Source: Burkholderia sp. Bp8992 (GTDB taxonomy: Bacteria; Pseudomonadota; Gammaproteobacteria; Burkholderiales; Burkholderiaceae). From it: DNA of 64,000 nucleotides. A model generated the notes under the pieces. It saw nothing but the letters and a program-made list of their open reading frames with translations. It was not told the origin of the DNA and ran no database searches. Numbering within the stretch: the first letter of the stretch is position 1; every line of letters begins with the position of its first letter. Of this stretch, positions 9,944 through 18,995 are shown in pieces. The position numbers and the translations under genes were made by a program. The DNA lies in assembly GCF_003853705.1 (NCBI RefSeq), contig NZ_QTQI01000022.1, forward strand, positions 1 to 64,000. Direction: 5' to 3'.

Positions 9944-9972
9944 AAGAAAACCGCCACGCGGGCGGTTTTCTT
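9944..9972 (-). terminator. Rho-independent terminator
   Basis: The perfect 12-bp inverted repeat AAGAAAACCGCC / GGCGGTTTTCTT has a 5-nt loop and A/T-rich flanks. It lies downstream of the small Pro/Tyr-rich gene on the minus strand, just before yejA. Confidence 0.8.
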
Positions 9973-10039
9973 GTCCTGTTTGCCGCCAGACAGCGCGCAC
10001 GCGTCACGCGTCACGCATCACGCGTGCGCGGCGCGCCGA

Positions 10040-10393
10040 TCAGCGCCAGCCGTTGTGGCGGCCATGATCCCAGTGACCGCGATCGTCGCCCCAGCCGCGA
10101 CCATGGCGGCGATACCACTCGTCGCGGCCCCAGTAGCGGCGGCCATCCCAGTAACGGTCGCCGTGCCAGCCGATCACGATCGTCGGCGCCGGCGCGTAGG
10201 CCGGTGCATACACCGGCGCAGGCTGGTAGACGACCGGCGGCGGGGGCGGCGGCACATACACGGGCGCGGGTGCGACGTAGACCGGTGCCGGCACGCCGAC
10301 ATTGATCCCGACATTGACTCCCGCCATTGCTGCGCCCGACACGAGCAAGGCCGTCATACCGGTCAAGAGCGAGGCAACACGCAAAGTCTTCAT
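10040..10393 (-). CDS. small secreted Pro/Tyr-rich and Arg/Trp-rich protein
   Basis: I do not recognise a characterised family. The 117-residue protein has a signal peptide (cleavage near AAMA-GV) and then a proline-rich repeat region with PAPVYV repeated. A short C-terminal tail follows, rich in Trp, Tyr, Arg, Gly and His (WHGDRYWDGRRYWGRDEWY). Such small exported proteins are common in Burkholderia and are annotated as hypothetical. The start at 10391-10393 is preferred because GAGGA sits 6 bp upstream; in-frame upstream starts lack that. A terminator follows. The gene diverges from the RND operon. Confidence 0.75.
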   Translation of the reverse strand: MKTLRVASLLTGMTALLVSGAAMAGVNVGINVGVPAPVYVAPAPVYVPPPPPPVVYQPAPVYAPAYAPAPTIVIGWHGDRYWDGRRYWGRDEWYRRHGRGWGDDRGHWDHGRHNGWR

Positions 10394-10553
10394 GGATTCC
10401 TCTTCTGGTTGTTTCATGTGTGATCCGACTATAACGGCAAGCCCCTTCTCCGCATATTTCAAGTTTGTAAGAACTGATGCGCGGCATCGCAACGGGAAGC
10501 CGCGCTAACGTCTTGTAACAATCGGCGCCCGTCCCACCCGCTTCGCGCCCTTT

Positions 10554-10573
10554 CCTAAAACATCTTTCATCCT
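10554..10573. promoter_or_regulatory. putative operator upstream of RND operon (site C)
   Basis: TAAAACATCTTTCATCC (10556-10572) matches 15 of 17 positions of the dyad TGAAACATGTTTCATCC found beside the two-component operon at 19794-19810. It lies about 120 bp before the RND pump start, in the 296-bp divergent region 10394-10689 that holds no gene. The assignment as an operator is inference. Confidence 0.45.
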
Positions 10574-10689
10574 GCCCCGCGCCCGGCGTTAAGCGGCGCC
10601 ACGCACACTGCGCGAGCCGAATCGGGTTCCCGCCACGCTTCGGCACTTCGCTGACAGGCCGGCGCCCCGCGCCGGCGGAGACCTCGCCG

Positions 10690-13600
10690 ATGCTGAAACT
10701 CGTCCGACTTGCGCTCGCGCGCCCCTACACGTTCATCGTCCTCGCGCTGCTGATCCTGATCGCGGGGCCGCTCGCGGCGCTGCGCACGCCGACCGACATC
10801 TTTCCCGACATCCGGATCCCGGTCATCAGTGTCGTCTGGAACTACGCGGGCCTGCAGCCGGCCGACATGTCGGGGCGCATCGTCACGTATTACGAGCGCA
10901 CGCTCGGCACGACGGTCAACGACGTCGCGCACATCGAGTCGCAGTCGTTCCGCAGCTTCGGGATCGTCAAGATCTTCTTCCAGCCGAGCGTCGACATCCG
11001 CACCGCGACCGCGCAGGTCACGTCGATCTCGCAGACGGTGCTCAAGCAGATGCCGCCCGGCACCACGCCGCCGCAGATCCTCAACTACAACGCGTCGACG
11101 GTGCCCGTGCTGCAGCTCGCGCTGACGAGCGACACGCTGAACGAGCAGCAGCTCGGCGACTACGCGACCAACGTGATCCGGCCGCAGCTGCTGTCCGTCG
11201 CGGGCGTCGCGATTCCGTCGCCGTACGGCGGCAAGGTGCGCCAGGTGCAGATCGACCTCGATCCGCAGGCGCTGCAGGCCAAGGGGCTGTCCGCGCAGGA
11301 CGTCGCGACCGCGCTCGCGCAGCAGAACCAGATCATCCCGGCCGGCACGCAGAAGATCGGCGGCTTCGAATACAACATCCGGCTCAACGACAGCCCGCTG
11401 ACCATCGACCAGCTCAACGCGCTGCCGATCCGGACCGTCGACGGCGCGGTGATCTTCATGCGCGACGTCGCGCACGTGCGCGACGGCTTTCCGCCGCAGG
11501 GCAACATCGTGCGCGTCGACGGCCGCCGCGCGGTGCTGATGAGCGTGCTGAAAAGCGGCTCGGCGTCGACGCTCGACATCATCGCGGGCGTCAAGGCGCA
11601 GTTGCCGCGCATCGAGGCGACGCTGCCGCCGTCGCTCCGGCTCGTCGTGATGGGCGACCAGTCGGTGTTCGTCAAGGGCGCCGTGAGCGGCGTCGCGCGC
11701 GAAGGCCTGATCGCCGCCGCGCTCACCTCCGCGATGATCCTGCTGTTCCTCGGCAGCTGGCGCTCCACGCTGATCATCGCCGCGTCGATCCCGCTCGCGG
11801 TGCTGGCGGCGATCGCCGCGCTCGCCGCCGCGGGCGAGACGCTCAACGTGATGACGCTCGGCGGGCTCGCGCTCGCGGTCGGCATTCTGGTCGACGACGC
11901 GACCGTCACGATCGAGAACGTCAACTGGCATCTGGAACAGGGCAAGGACGTGCGCAGCGCGATCCTCGACGGCGCATCGCAGATCGTCGCGCCGGCCTTC
12001 GTGTCGCTGCTGTGCATCTGCATCGTGTTCGTGCCGATGCTGCTGCTCGACGGCGTCGCGCGCTTCCTGTTCGTACCGATGGCCGAAGCCGTGATCTTCG
12101 CGATGATCGCGTCGTTCGTGCTGTCCCGCACGTTCGTGCCGATGATGGCCCGTTACCTGCTGAAGCCGCATGCCGCGCATCCGGCGGCCGTGCTCGCACC
12201 GCACGGCGCGCCGTTCGCGCCGCCGCGCGCACGCAATCCGCTCGTCGCGTTCCAGCAGGGCTTCGAGCGCCGCTTCGCCGCACTGCGCGGCGGCTACCGC
12301 ATCGCGCTCGGCCTCGCGCTTGCCCGCCCCGGCCGCTTCGTCGTGTCGTTCCTCGCGGCGGTCGCCGTGTCGTTCGTGCTGGTGCCGGGGCTCGGCCGCA
12401 ATTTCTTCCCGTCGGTCGACTCGGGCGAGATCGCGCTCCACGTGCGCGCCCCGATCGGCACGCGCATCGAGGAAACGGCCGCGCTGTTCGACCGCGTCGA
12501 GCGCACGGTACGCGGCGTCGTGCCGCCGCGCGCGCTCGCGAGCATCGTCGACAACATGGGTTTGCCGAACAGCGGGATCAACCTCACGTACAGCAACAGC
12601 GGCACGATCGGCCCGCAGGACGGCGACATCCTCGTGTCGCTCACCGGCGACCACGCGCCGACGGCCCGCTACGTGAAGCAGCTGCGCACCGCGCTGCCGC
12701 GTGCCTTTCCGGGCGTGACGTTCTCGTTCCTGCCCGCCGACATCGTGAGCCAGATCCTCAACTTCGGCGCCCCGGCCCCGATCGACGTGCAAGTGACGGG
12801 CCCCGACCGGGCGGCCAACCGGGCGTATGCGACCGAGCTGCTGCGCCGCATCCGCGCGGTGCCGGGCGTCGCCGATGCGCGCGTGCAGCAGGCGTCGACC
12901 TATCCGCAGTTCACGGTGTCGGTCGACCGCGCGCGCGCCGCGCAGCTCGGCGTCACCGAGCAGGACGTCACCAATGCGGTGGTCGCCAGCCTGTCCGGCA
13001 CGAGCCAGGTGTCGCCGACCTACTGGCTCGATCCGCACAACGGCGTGTCCTATCCGATCGTCGCGCAGACGCCGCAATACCGGATGACGTCGCTGTCCGA
13101 CCTGCGCGCGCTGCCCGTCACCGGCCGCACGGGCGCCCCGCAACTGCTCGGCGGCCTCGCGACGATCGTGCGCGGGCAGACCGACGCGGTCGTGTCGCAC
13201 TACGACATCGCGCCGCTGTACGACATCTTCGCGACCACACAGGATCGCGATCTCGGCGCGGTCAGCGCCGACATCGAGCGCGTGCTGCACGCGAGCGCCG
13301 CCGACCTGCCGAAAGGGTCGCGCGTGACGGTGCGCGGCCAGGTGCAGACGATGAACAGCGCATTCGGCGGGCTGCTCGCCGGCCTCGCCGGCGCGGTGCT
13401 GCTGATCTACCTGCTGATCGTCGTGAACTTCCATTCGTGGCGCGACGCGTTCGTGATCGTGAGCGGGCTGCCTGCCGCGCTCGCCGGCATCGTCTGGATG
13501 CTGTTCGTCACGCGCACGCCGCTGTCGGTACCCGCGTTGACGGGCGCGATCCTGTGCATGGGCGTCGCGACCGCGAACAGCATCCTCGTCGTCACCTTCG

Positions 13601-13908
13601 CACGCGAACGGCTCGCGCACACCGCCGACGCGGCCGTCGCCGCACTCGAGGCCGGCTTCACGCGCTTTCGTCCCGTGATGATGACCGCGCTCGCGATGAT
13701 CATCGGCATGGCGCCGATGGCCCTCGGCCTCGGCGACGGCGGCGAGCAGAACGCCCCGCTCGGCCGCGCGGTCATCGGCGGCCTGCTGTGCGCGACCGTC
13801 GCGACGCTGGTGTTCGTGCCCGTCGTGTTCAGCCTCGTTCATCGGCGCGATCGCGCGCCGCGCTCCGAATCCCTTTCCGTCACTCCGGGAGAACAGCATG
13901 TCCACTGA
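10690..13908 (+). CDS. RND multidrug-type efflux permease (AcrB/HAE-1 superfamily)
   Basis: This is the inner-membrane proton-driven pump of a tripartite exporter. The 1072 residues have the duplicated RND layout: TM1 at the N-terminus (FIVLALLILIAGPLAAL), a periplasmic loop with PTDIFPDIRIPVI, and TM helices 2-6 from about residue 340. The proton-relay Asp pair of TM4 is present in ALAVGILVDDATVTIENV, and a second half starts near residue 545. The Asp-Asp pair, rather than the HME pattern, argues for organic or drug substrates, not heavy metals; the substrate is unknown. It overlaps the adaptor gene by 11 bp. Confidence 0.93.
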   Translation: MLKLVRLALARPYTFIVLALLILIAGPLAALRTPTDIFPDIRIPVISVVWNYAGLQPADMSGRIVTYYERTLGTTVNDVAHIESQSFRSFGIVKIFFQPSVDIRTATAQVTSISQTVLKQMPPGTTPPQILNYNASTVPVLQLALTSDTLNEQQLGDYATNVIRPQLLSVAGVAIPSPYGGKVRQVQIDLDPQALQAKGLSAQDVATALAQQNQIIPAGTQKIGGFEYNIRLNDSPLTIDQLNALPIRTVDGAVIFMRDVAHVRDGFPPQGNIVRVDGRRAVLMSVLKSGSASTLDIIAGVKAQLPRIEATLPPSLRLVVMGDQSVFVKGAVSGVAREGLIAAALTSAMILLFLGSWRSTLIIAASIPLAVLAAIAALAAAGETLNVMTLGGLALAVGILVDDATVTIENVNWHLEQGKDVRSAILDGASQIVAPAFVSLLCICIVFVPMLLLDGVARFLFVPMAEAVIFAMIASFVLSRTFVPMMARYLLKPHAAHPAAVLAPHGAPFAPPRARNPLVAFQQGFERRFAALRGGYRIALGLALARPGRFVVSFLAAVAVSFVLVPGLGRNFFPSVDSGEIALHVRAPIGTRIEETAALFDRVERTVRGVVPPRALASIVDNMGLPNSGINLTYSNSGTIGPQDGDILVSLTGDHAPTARYVKQLRTALPRAFPGVTFSFLPADIVSQILNFGAPAPIDVQVTGPDRAANRAYATELLRRIRAVPGVADARVQQASTYPQFTVSVDRARAAQLGVTEQDVTNAVVASLSGTSQVSPTYWLDPHNGVSYPIVAQTPQYRMTSLSDLRALPVTGRTGAPQLLGGLATIVRGQTDAVVSHYDIAPLYDIFATTQDRDLGAVSADIERVLHASAADLPKGSRVTVRGQVQTMNSAFGGLLAGLAGAVLLIYLLIVVNFHSWRDAFVIVSGLPAALAGIVWMLFVTRTPLSVPALTGAILCMGVATANSILVVTFARERLAHTADAAVAALEAGFTRFRPVMMTALAMIIGMAPMALGLGDGGEQNAPLGRAVIGGLLCATVATLVFVPVVFSLVHRRDRAPRSESLSVTPGEQHVH

Positions 13909-15073
13909 ATTCGAAGTCCGTCCCCCCGGCACGCCGCGCTACCTGAAGCCGCTCGCGATCGCGGGCGCTGCCGCCGCGCTCGCCGTCGCGGCCGCCGGCG
14001 TCTTTGCCCGCCTGCACGACGCGCACGCGGTCGCCGCATGGACCGCGCAGCAAGCGATCCCGACCGTCGCAACGGTCGCGCCGCAGCCGGCCGCGGCCGA
14101 CGCACTCGTGCTGCCGGGCCGCCTGTACGCGTATGTCGACGCCCCGATCTACGCACGCGTGCCGGGCTACCTGCATGCGTGGTACGCCGATATCGGCGCG
14201 CACGTAAAGGCCGGCCAGCTGCTCGCGTCGATCGACACGCCCGATCTCGACCAGCAGTTGCAGCAGGCCCGCGCGGACCTGCAAAGCGCGAGCGCGAACG
14301 AGCGGCTCGCCGCCGTCACGGCCGCACGTTGGGCCGCGATGCTTGCGCAGGACTCCGTATCGCAGCAGGAGGCCGACGAGAAGCGCAGCGACCTCGACGC
14401 GAAACGCGCGGCGGTCGCGGCCAGCACCGCCAACGTGCGAAGGCTCGAAGCACTCGAATCGTTCAAGCGGCTCACCGCGCCGTTCGACGGCGTCGTGACG
14501 GCCCGCAAGACCGACGTCGGCGCGCTGATCGACGCGGGCAGCGGCAACGGCGCCGAACTCTTCACCGTGTCGGATGCACGGCGGCTGCGGCTGTACGTCC
14601 ACGTGCCGCAAGACGACGCGGCCGCGATCCGCGCTGGCATGCAGGTCGCGCTGACCGTACCGGAGCGCCCCGGCACGACGTTCGACGCGACGCTCGCGGA
14701 TTCCGCGCAGTCGATCGATCCGGCTTCCGGCACGCTGCTCGCGCAGTTCTCGATCGCCAACCCGGCCGGCACGCTGTTTCCCGGCGAATACGCGCAGGTG
14801 CGGATCGCGGTGCCCGGCGCCTCGCACGCGCTGACGATTCCGGCCAGCACGCTGATCTTCCGCCATGACGGATTGCAGGTCGCGGTACTCGACGCGAACG
14901 GCCATGCAAGATTGCGCAACGTATCGATCGCGACCGATCTCGGCACGCGCGTCGAGATCGCGTCGGGGCTCTCGGCCGGTGACCGCGTGATCGACAACCC
15001 GCCCGATTCGCTCGCAGATGGCGACCGCGTGCGCGTCGCCGGCACCACGACCACGGAGCGCGCGCATGGCTGA
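13898..15073 (+). CDS. RND efflux periplasmic adaptor (membrane fusion protein)
   Basis: This links the RND pump to the outer-membrane channel. It has 391 residues with a single N-terminal membrane anchor (about residues 22-42), a lipoyl/barrel half-motif (VPGYLHAWYADIGAHVKAGQLL), an alpha-helical hairpin from about 95 to 180 (QQLQQARADLQSASANERL), and the second lipoyl half with RLTAPFDGVVTARKTDVGAL. The beta-barrel and membrane-proximal domains follow. The gene overlaps the pump by 11 bp and the outer-membrane gene by 8 bp, so the three are translationally coupled. Confidence 0.94.
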   Translation: MSTEFEVRPPGTPRYLKPLAIAGAAAALAVAAAGVFARLHDAHAVAAWTAQQAIPTVATVAPQPAAADALVLPGRLYAYVDAPIYARVPGYLHAWYADIGAHVKAGQLLASIDTPDLDQQLQQARADLQSASANERLAAVTAARWAAMLAQDSVSQQEADEKRSDLDAKRAAVAASTANVRRLEALESFKRLTAPFDGVVTARKTDVGALIDAGSGNGAELFTVSDARRLRLYVHVPQDDAAAIRAGMQVALTVPERPGTTFDATLADSAQSIDPASGTLLAQFSIANPAGTLFPGEYAQVRIAVPGASHALTIPASTLIFRHDGLQVAVLDANGHARLRNVSIATDLGTRVEIASGLSAGDRVIDNPPDSLADGDRVRVAGTTTTERAHG

Positions 15074-16481
15074 CCGACTGCTTGCCGCGTGGCTGGGCAG
15101 CATCGCGCTGCTCGCGGGCTGTTCGCTTGCGCCGACCTATCGCGCACCGGACGTTCCGCTACCGGCCGCGTTTCGCGAAACGGGCCCGTGGGTCGATGCC
15201 GCACCGGCCGATCGCCTGCCGCGCGACGGCTGGTGGCGCGTGTATGGCGACGCGACGCTCGACCGGCTCGAACCGCTCGTCGCACAGGCGAATCCCGACC
15301 TTGCAGTCGCCGTCGCACGCCACGACGAAGCTGCCGCGCTGTTCGACGAAGCGCATGCGGCATTGCTGCCGACCATGGGCATCGATGCCGAAACCGACCG
15401 CGACCGCCAGTCGGCGCGCCGGCCGCTGCGCGGCAGCGGCCAGCCCGACGTCTACGAATCGAACACGCTCGAAGCCGGCATCGGCTACGACGTCGATCTG
15501 TGGGGCAAGGTCCGCAACACGGTCGCGGCCGGCCGCAACGATGCGCAGGCGGCCGACGACGATCTCGCGTCGGTCCGGCTCAGCCTGCAGGCCGGCGTGG
15601 CCAGCACCTACTTCGACCTCGCGGGCCTCGACCGCGAAGCCGACACGCTCGCGCAAACGATCGACACGTACCGCCGCGCGTGGCAGCTGACGGTCAGCCG
15701 CCATCGCGGCGGTCTCGCGTCGGGGCTCGACGTGTCGCGTGCGCAGACGCAACTCTCGCTTGCCCAGGCACGCGCGTCCGACATCGCCGCGCGCCGCGCA
15801 CTCGACGAGCATGCGATCGCGGCGCTCGTCGGCGCATCCGCGTCGACGTTCACGTTGCCCCCCGTCGCGGCGCTGCCGGGCGTGCCGTCGATTCCGACCG
15901 GGCTCGCGTCGACGCTGCTCGAACGCCGGCCGGACGTCGCCGCCGCCGAACGCCGCGTCGCGGCCGCGAACGCACGGATCGGCGTCGCCCGCGCGGCCTA
16001 TTTCCCCGACCTGTCGCTCGGCCTCGATGCCGGCTTCCAGAGCGATACGTTTTCGCCGTGGCTCGCCGCGCCGAACGAGATCTGGTCGATCGGGCCGCGT
16101 CTCGCGATGACGCTGTTCGACGGCGGCCTGCGCGCCGCCGGCGTACGCAAGTCGCGCGCGCAGTTCGCCGAACAGGGCGCACGCTATCGCGCCGTCGTGC
16201 TGCAGGCGTTCCGCGAGGTCGAGGACGATCTCGCGCTGCTGCACCGTCTCGGCGACGAATCGGACCAGGACGACGCGGCGCTCGTCGCGGCACGGCAGTC
16301 GCTCGCACTCGCGATGTCGCGCTATCGCGACGGTGCGGTCAGCTATCTCGACGTGGTCACGGCGCAGACGACCGAACTCGATACGCAGATCGCGTCGCTC
16401 GATGCCGAGGCACGACGCCTGCAGGCCTCCGTCGGGCTCGTGCGCGCGCTCGGCGGCGGCTGGCACGCCGCGCGTTCATGA
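15066..16481 (+). CDS. RND efflux outer-membrane lipoprotein (NodT/OprM family)
   Basis: This is the TolC-like outer-membrane duct of the exporter. It has 471 residues from the ATG at 15066. The lipobox LLAGC gives a lipidated Cys near residue 18, followed by SLAPTYRAPDV. The two repeats of the outer-membrane efflux domain are visible, each with a long helical segment; NLLxARPDV-type motifs appear as LLERRPDVAAAERRVAAANARIG. An upstream in-frame ATG at 15018 would put 16 residues before the signal, so it is rejected. The stop codon overlaps a candidate operator dyad. Confidence 0.94.
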   Translation: MADRLLAAWLGSIALLAGCSLAPTYRAPDVPLPAAFRETGPWVDAAPADRLPRDGWWRVYGDATLDRLEPLVAQANPDLAVAVARHDEAAALFDEAHAALLPTMGIDAETDRDRQSARRPLRGSGQPDVYESNTLEAGIGYDVDLWGKVRNTVAAGRNDAQAADDDLASVRLSLQAGVASTYFDLAGLDREADTLAQTIDTYRRAWQLTVSRHRGGLASGLDVSRAQTQLSLAQARASDIAARRALDEHAIAALVGASASTFTLPPVAALPGVPSIPTGLASTLLERRPDVAAAERRVAAANARIGVARAAYFPDLSLGLDAGFQSDTFSPWLAAPNEIWSIGPRLAMTLFDGGLRAAGVRKSRAQFAEQGARYRAVVLQAFREVEDDLALLHRLGDESDQDDAALVAARQSLALAMSRYRDGAVSYLDVVTAQTTELDTQIASLDAEARRLQASVGLVRALGGGWHAARS

Positions 16482-16496
16482 ACGTTTCTTCATCGG
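16477..16496. promoter_or_regulatory. putative operator upstream of DUF4148 gene (site D)
   Basis: ATGAA-N6-TTCAT (16478-16493) has the same dyad arms and spacing as site A at 19756-19771 near the signalling operon. A possible -10 (TAACGT, 16527-16532) begins 41.5 bp from the dyad centre. The same distance separates site B from a possible -10 (TACGCT, 19842-19847) ahead of the other DUF4148 gene. Confidence 0.45.
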
Positions 16497-16591
16497 CACG
16501 CCCGGTGCCCGCACCGGCGCGCCCGATAACGTGGTACCTGCCGGCATCGCCGTCGCGGCACCGGCCACTGTCACTTGAAAAGGATCACGCC

Positions 16592-16849
16592 ATGAAGACC
16601 TTGATGTCCGCCACCCTCCTCTCCGCCCTCTGCGTCGCGCTGCCCGGCCGGGCCAGCGCGATGCCGCCCGCTGCGCCGACGGCTTCGCAGACGCTCGCCT
16701 CCAGCGCACCCGCACGGGTGTCATCGCAATCGGCATGGAATGCCCCGCAAGCCGCGCCGCTGACGCGTGCGCAGGTCTACCGCGAACTCGTCCACGCCGA
16801 ACGCGACGGCCAGCTCGCGCAACTCAATCGCGAACTCTATTCGCACTGA
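16592..16849 (+). CDS. small secreted DUF4148-type protein
   Basis: The 85-residue protein has a signal peptide (cleavage near RASA-MP), a low-complexity Ala/Ser/Pro linker, and a C-terminal segment LTRAQVYRELVHAERDGQL. That segment is the core of DUF4148, a Burkholderiales-expanded family of unknown function. It lacks the usual YNP...YP extension and is shorter than the second DUF4148 protein in this window. AAGGA lies 9 bp before the ATG. It follows the RND operon by 110 bp, with a candidate operator in the gap. Confidence 0.75.
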   Translation: MKTLMSATLLSALCVALPGRASAMPPAAPTASQTLASSAPARVSSQSAWNAPQAAPLTRAQVYRELVHAERDGQLAQLNRELYSH

Positions 16850-16907
16850 CCGTACGCAAGCGTGCGTGCCGTGCGGCGCGCGGCACGCGCGGCGCGATAT
16901 CGCGCCG

Positions 16908-17573
16908 TCACCTGCCCGTGTCGAACCGGAACCCGAATCGCGCAACCGTTTCGATCCGCGCGGAGAACGCATGCGCGGCCAGCTTGCGCCGCAACCGCAC
17001 GACCAGCGCATTGACCGTTTCGGGTTCGATGTCTGCGTCGCCCCATGCATACCGCAGCACGACATCGCGCCCGACCGGCCGTCCCGATTCGCGCAGCAGG
17101 CATTCGACGAGACGGAATTCCCGCGCGCTGAGCGCCAGCCGCCTGCCGGGCTCCTCGAGTGCGCGTGTCGCCGCGTCGAGCCGGACCGATTCACGCTTGT
17201 CGATCGCACCGGCGCGGCGCCACAGCGCGCGCAGCCGCTCGTGCAGTTCAACGAACGAACACGGGTGGGCAAGACATACGTCGCAGCCGGCCTGCAGCAT
17301 CCGCGCCCGCTGCGCGGGTGTTGCGCCGGTGACGATCGCGGCGATCGTCGCGCCGCCGGCCGAGACGGCGAGTCGCGGCAGTCCGGCGAGGATCGCCGGG
17401 TCGGCCGCGGCATCGGGCGCAGCAATCACGACGGCATCGAACCGGTCCTGCGTCGCCGCGAAACAGCCGTCGCGCCATCCGTCGACGCGTTCGACCCCGT
17501 GCATGCTTTCGCGAAATGCCTTGTCGAGCCGCGCGGCCTCCGGGGTCGGCGGCGCAATCAGCAGGATGCGCAT
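16908..17573 (-). CDS. OmpR-type regulator with degenerate receiver domain
   Basis: It has the domain plan of an OmpR/PhoB response regulator in 221 residues. The C-terminal winged helix (about 125-219) is intact, with LSAREFRLVECLLRESGRP and VNALVVRLRRKL. The N-terminal receiver has lost its phosphorylation chemistry. The acidic pair is replaced (MRILLIAPP), the phospho-acceptor position is Ala51 (FDAVVIAAP), and the conserved Lys is His103 (CLAHPCS). It therefore probably acts without phosphorylation, perhaps through heterodimers or a ligand. It is the last gene of a three-gene signalling operon, 19 bp after the kinase. Confidence 0.85.
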   Translation of the reverse strand: MRILLIAPPTPEAARLDKAFRESMHGVERVDGWRDGCFAATQDRFDAVVIAAPDAAADPAILAGLPRLAVSAGGATIAAIVTGATPAQRARMLQAGCDVCLAHPCSFVELHERLRALWRRAGAIDKRESVRLDAATRALEEPGRRLALSAREFRLVECLLRESGRPVGRDVVLRYAWGDADIEPETVNALVVRLRRKLAAHAFSARIETVARFGFRFDTGR

Positions 17574-17592
17574 CGATCGTTCTCCTGCGCGG

Positions 17593-18984
17593 TCATGCGA
17601 GCGAGCGCGGCCAGCATTCGACCGTGATCGCCGCGCCGGCCGGCTGTGCAGCGCCGATCCGCAGCGCGAAACCGTGCACGCGCATCACGGCCGACACGAT
17701 GCTCAAGCCGAGCCCCGACCCGTTCACATGGCGCGTGCGCTCGCCGCGATAGAAGCGTTCGAGTACCGCGTCGCGCTCGCCGGGCGGAATGCCGGGACCG
17801 GTGTCCTCGAAACGCACGAGCGGGCCGTTCGCGGTCGTGTGGAGCACGACGCGCACGCGACCGCCCGGCGGCGTGAACTTGATGGCGTTGTCGGCGAGAT
17901 TGCTGAACGCCTCGAACAGCAATGCGCGGTCGCCATGAATGCCGTCGACCGATGCCGCATCGAGCATGAACGACACGTCGGCGGCTTCGGCCAGCGGTTC
18001 ATAGAGTTCGCACACGTCGCGCAGCAACGCCGCGACGTCGACCGCGGCAAAGCCGCCGCGCCGACTCAGTGTGCCGATCTCGGAGATGCGCAGCATCGCG
18101 CGAAAGCGTTCGAGCAACCGGTCGGTTTCGTCGCGCGCGCAAGCCAGCAGCGCCGCCGACGCAGGATCGTCCGCGCAGAACGGCTGGTCGGCCAGCCGCG
18201 CCAGCATCGTGTGCACGCGTGCGAGCGGTGTGCGCAGGTCGTGCGCGATGCCGTCGCAGGTATGTCGCACCTCGCCCATCAGCCGCTCGACTTCGTCGAG
18301 CATGTGGTTCACCAGATGCGCGAGCAGGTCGAGTTCGTCATAGCGGCCGACCGGCAGCCGCTTGCCGAGATCGCCTTCGGCGATCTGCCGCGTGACGCGC
18401 CGGATCGCGGCGACGCGGCGCATCTGCCGCATGCCGAGCATGCTGCCGCCCGCGATGCCCGCGATCAGGATCATCACGCCGCCGATCACGAGCCCGCGGA
18501 TCGCGACATCGCGGATCTGGATGAAATGCGACAGGTCGCGCGCGACGACCAGCGTCATTCCGTTGTCGCGGCGCACGGCCATCGCACGCGTGATCGGCGC
18601 GGGCTGGCCGTCGAGCGGCGCGAGCGTGCGGTTCAGCGTCCGCCCCTGGCGGTCCGCGCGCAGCGCGGGCGGCGTTGCGATGTCGCCGGCCACGCGGTGC
18701 CCGGCCGCGTCGAACAGCCCGTAGAAATTCGTATGCATGTGCTCGTGCTCGAGCCGCCGGTGGATCGCGAGCGGCAGCTCGGCATCGGGGATCGAATCGA
18801 AATAGATCAGCTGCCACGCGAGCACCTCGTCGGTGTCGCGCGCCATCGTGTGCGTCGCCGCCACGTTGATCACGCCCGCGAGCAGCAGCAGCGACACCGA
18901 GAAGATCGCCGCATACGCGCACAGCCAGCGAAACGTCGTCGTATGCCAGCGGCGCGTGAAGTTCGCCGCGCGAGCCGCGTCCAT
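17593..18984 (-). CDS. sensor histidine kinase
   Basis: This is a membrane sensor kinase of 463 residues. TM1 is about 18-40, a periplasmic domain of roughly 120 residues follows, and TM2 is about 163-185. HAMP follows, then the H-box GIAHDLRTPLARV with phospho-accepting His248, the N-box NLADNAIKF (362-370), the G1 box DTGPGIP (394-400) and the G2 box GSGLGLSIV. The periplasmic domain contains the cluster HEHMH (80-84), a possible metal site. The ATG at 18982-18984 lies 11 bp after the response-regulator gene. Its likely partner is that regulator. The signal is unknown. Confidence 0.93.
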   Translation of the reverse strand: MDAARAANFTRRWHTTTFRWLCAYAAIFSVSLLLLAGVINVAATHTMARDTDEVLAWQLIYFDSIPDAELPLAIHRRLEHEHMHTNFYGLFDAAGHRVAGDIATPPALRADRQGRTLNRTLAPLDGQPAPITRAMAVRRDNGMTLVVARDLSHFIQIRDVAIRGLVIGGVMILIAGIAGGSMLGMRQMRRVAAIRRVTRQIAEGDLGKRLPVGRYDELDLLAHLVNHMLDEVERLMGEVRHTCDGIAHDLRTPLARVHTMLARLADQPFCADDPASAALLACARDETDRLLERFRAMLRISEIGTLSRRGGFAAVDVAALLRDVCELYEPLAEAADVSFMLDAASVDGIHGDRALLFEAFSNLADNAIKFTPPGGRVRVVLHTTANGPLVRFEDTGPGIPPGERDAVLERFYRGERTRHVNGSGLGLSIVSAVMRVHGFALRIGAAQPAGAAITVECWPRSLA

Positions 18985-18995
18985 TCCCGCCTCCG

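Noticed and set aside
10567-13932. Very long open frame (over 1100 codons) on the minus strand antisense to the RND pump gene
   Set aside because: It is made of Arg/His/Asp-rich low-information sequence, typical of the antisense of GC-rich coding DNA. It has no domains and no ribosome site.
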